Shown here piece after piece: positions 27,206 through 28,186 of a DNA stretch of 28,186 bases (positions are counted from its first letter, which is position 1; each line of letters begins with the position of its first letter). Source of the stretch: CAZMXP01 sp964570285 (lineage in GTDB: Bacteria; Planctomycetota; PLA2). The notes beneath the pieces are model-generated. The model saw only the letters and a list, made by a program, of their open reading frames with translations, did no database searches and was not told where the DNA came from. Both the position numbers and the translations under genes were made by a program. Location: the NCBI GenBank assembly GCA_964570285.1, contig CAZMXP010000059.1, forward strand, positions 1 through 28,186. Direction: 5' to 3'.

Positions 27206-27283
27206 GGCGGGGCGCGCGGCCTTCCGCCGGCAGCGGGCGAATCGGGCTGGACGGGGGCGGGCCTCGACCCTCAAGATGGGGGG

Positions 27284-27850
27284 GTGGCGGAAAGCTCCGA
27301 TTCCCGCGAGGTCTCACGCATGTTGCGCGCGGCGGAGGCGGGGGAGCCGGTCGAGTTCGCCGCACTGCTGCCGCTGGTCTACGACCACCTGCGCGCGATC
27401 GCGGCGCGGCAGATGGCGGGCGAGCGCAGGAACCACACGCTGGAGCCGACGGCGCTCGTCCACGAGGCCTACCTGCGCCTCGTCGGACGCGAGCCGATCG
27501 CCTGGTCGTCGAAGGCGCACTTCTACGGTGCCGCGGCGGAGGCGATGCGGCGCATCCTCGTGGACCACGCCCGCGGCCGTGCGCGCCTGAAGCGGGGCGG
27601 CGAGGCGCGCAGGGTTGGCGCCAACCTGCTCGATCTGGTCTCGCAGGATGATCCCGGGACTTTCCTGGCGGTTGACGAGGCGATCTGTCGCCTAGAGGAG
27701 GTGGATGCCCGGGCCGGCTCGATCGTGCGGCTGCGGCTCTTTGCAGGCCTTGACGTGGCGGAGACCGCGCAGGCGCTGGGAGTGCCGCAGCGCACGGTCG
27801 AGCGCGACTGGGCCTATGCGCGGACCTTTCTCTTCGAGGAACTCAGATGA
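27284..27850 (+). CDS. ECF-like RNA polymerase sigma factor (TIGR02999 type)
   Basis: The 188-residue protein has the sigma-70 region 2 form typical of this group: LLPLVYDHLRAIAARQMAGER, then HTLEPTALVHEAYLRLV, FYGAAAEAMRRILVDHARGRARLKRGG. Region 4 follows with GLDVAETAQALGVPQRTVERDWAYARTFLFEEL, whose helix-turn-helix would bind the -35 element. The group is frequent in Planctomycetota and Acidobacteriota, often beside Ser/Thr kinases. The GTG at 27284 sits at the end of a G7 run. An ATG at 27320 inside the protein is a less likely start. Its stop overlaps the start of the kinase gene as ATGA, so the two form one unit. Confidence 0.92.
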   Translation: MAESSDSREVSRMLRAAEAGEPVEFAALLPLVYDHLRAIAARQMAGERRNHTLEPTALVHEAYLRLVGREPIAWSSKAHFYGAAAEAMRRILVDHARGRARLKRGGEARRVGANLLDLVSQDDPGTFLAVDEAICRLEEVDARAGSIVRLRLFAGLDVAETAQALGVPQRTVERDWAYARTFLFEELR

Positions 27851-28186
27851 ACGACGAACGCCAGGCGAAGCAGCTCTTCCAGCAGGCCATCGAGAAGCCG
27901 CCCGAGGCGCGCAAGGCCTTTCTCGACCGCGTCTGCGGCCATGCGGCGCTGCGGCGGCGCGTGGAGGTCCTGCTCGAAGCCTACGAGGACCTCGACGACT
28001 TCCTCGCGAGCCCGACGGTCGGTGCCGAGGCTCCCACCGAGGGCCCCGGCACGGTGATCGGCCCCTACAAGCTCTTGCAGCGCATCGGCGAGGGGGGATT
28101 CGGCGTCGTCTACATGGCGGAGCAGCTCGAACCGGTGCGGCGGCGGGTCGCGCTGAAGGTGATCAAGCTCGGCATGGATACAAGGC
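27847..28186 (+). CDS. Hanks-type Ser/Thr protein kinase, cut by window end
   Basis: The first 113 residues are visible. A helical N-terminal segment, MNDERQAKQLFQQAIEKPPE, is of the kind that precedes these kinases, and includes the LDRVCG and LRRRVEVLLEAYEDLDDFLA stretches. The kinase domain then begins at about residue 73 with YKLLQRIGEGGFGVVYMAEQ, holding the glycine-rich loop, followed by VALKVIK with the ATP-binding lysine. The catalytic loop lies beyond the window. The ATG overlaps the sigma-factor TGA. A signalling pair is likely, in which the kinase modulates the sigma factor or its own targets; this is inference from context. Confidence 0.92.
   Translation, partial: MNDERQAKQLFQQAIEKPPEARKAFLDRVCGHAALRRRVEVLLEAYEDLDDFLASPTVGAEAPTEGPGTVIGPYKLLQRIGEGGFGVVYMAEQLEPVRRRVALKVIKLGMDTR

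Larger units (their letters stand above)
26659..27283. other. 625-bp intergenic region with repeats, no gene
   Basis: No supportable gene was found. From left to right it holds the dispersed repeat copy B, a 19-bp inverted repeat pair (26773-26887), a C-rich stretch at 27005-27026, the palindrome AGCTGCAGCT at 27071-27080, a 10-bp hairpin at 27171-27205, and a G7 run directly before the sigma-factor start. Several reading frames stay open here, but their products have no coherent composition. Confidence 0.75.

Noticed and set aside
26651..27274. Minus-strand 207-residue frame in the gap before the sigma factor
   Set aside because: It crosses the dispersed repeat and inverted repeats, has low-complexity Arg/Ser/Pro composition and no motif.

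Overview
This window is one end-to-end run of very GC-rich bacterial DNA. The organism looks like a diderm of the Planctomycetota or a related PVC or acidobacterial lineage. This is an inference from three things: a sigma factor of the ECF-like type (TIGR02999 style) start-stop coupled to a Ser/Thr kinase at the right end, outer-membrane lipoproteins of BamD and LptE type, and strong GC-ending codon use. No rRNA, tRNA, CRISPR array or transposase was seen.

Everything from position 1 to 22197 is coded on the minus strand. In transcription order the genes are ispD, a secreted HEAT-repeat/alpha-beta-hydrolase protein, ruvC, a CorC/HlyC-type CBS protein, a 474-bp repeat-bearing gap, recO, a BamD-like lipoprotein, an LptE-like lipoprotein, ftsH, folP, cdaA, cdaR (YbbR), tsaB, alr, a giant AsmA-like protein, a GDP-mannose pyrophosphorylase gene, ruvX, rpsO and pnp (cut by the window start). 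At 22198-22225 the direction flips. The plus strand carries ispF, cysS, a small exported repeat protein, an unrecognised conserved-looking protein, an exported beta-propeller, a 625-bp gap with repeats, the ECF-like sigma gene and the start of its kinase.

Most of this is housekeeping: isoprenoid precursors (ispD/ispF, divergent), DNA recombination (ruvC, recO), envelope assembly (BamD-like, LptE-like, AsmA-like, alr), proteolysis (ftsH), c-di-AMP signalling (cdaA/cdaR), folate (folP), tRNA modification and charging (tsaB, cysS), and RNA processing and decay (ruvX, rpsO, pnp). Seven neighbouring gene pairs overlap as ATGA or GTGA, so translational coupling is the dominant local style.

The less ordinary material is as follows. 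An 86-bp dispersed repeat occurs in both large intergenic gaps, each time beside a separate pair of inverted repeats. Four perfect copies of a 10-bp G8 unit lie upstream of rpsO. A secreted hydrolase-fold protein has lost two of its three catalytic residues. The ruvC gene has no ATG, GTG or TTG at the expected start. A small exported protein looks like a solenoid. A perfect TATAAT lies 8 nt before a GTG start. No complete new defence or metabolic system is evident. The dispersed repeat and the uncharacterised exported genes are the best leads.
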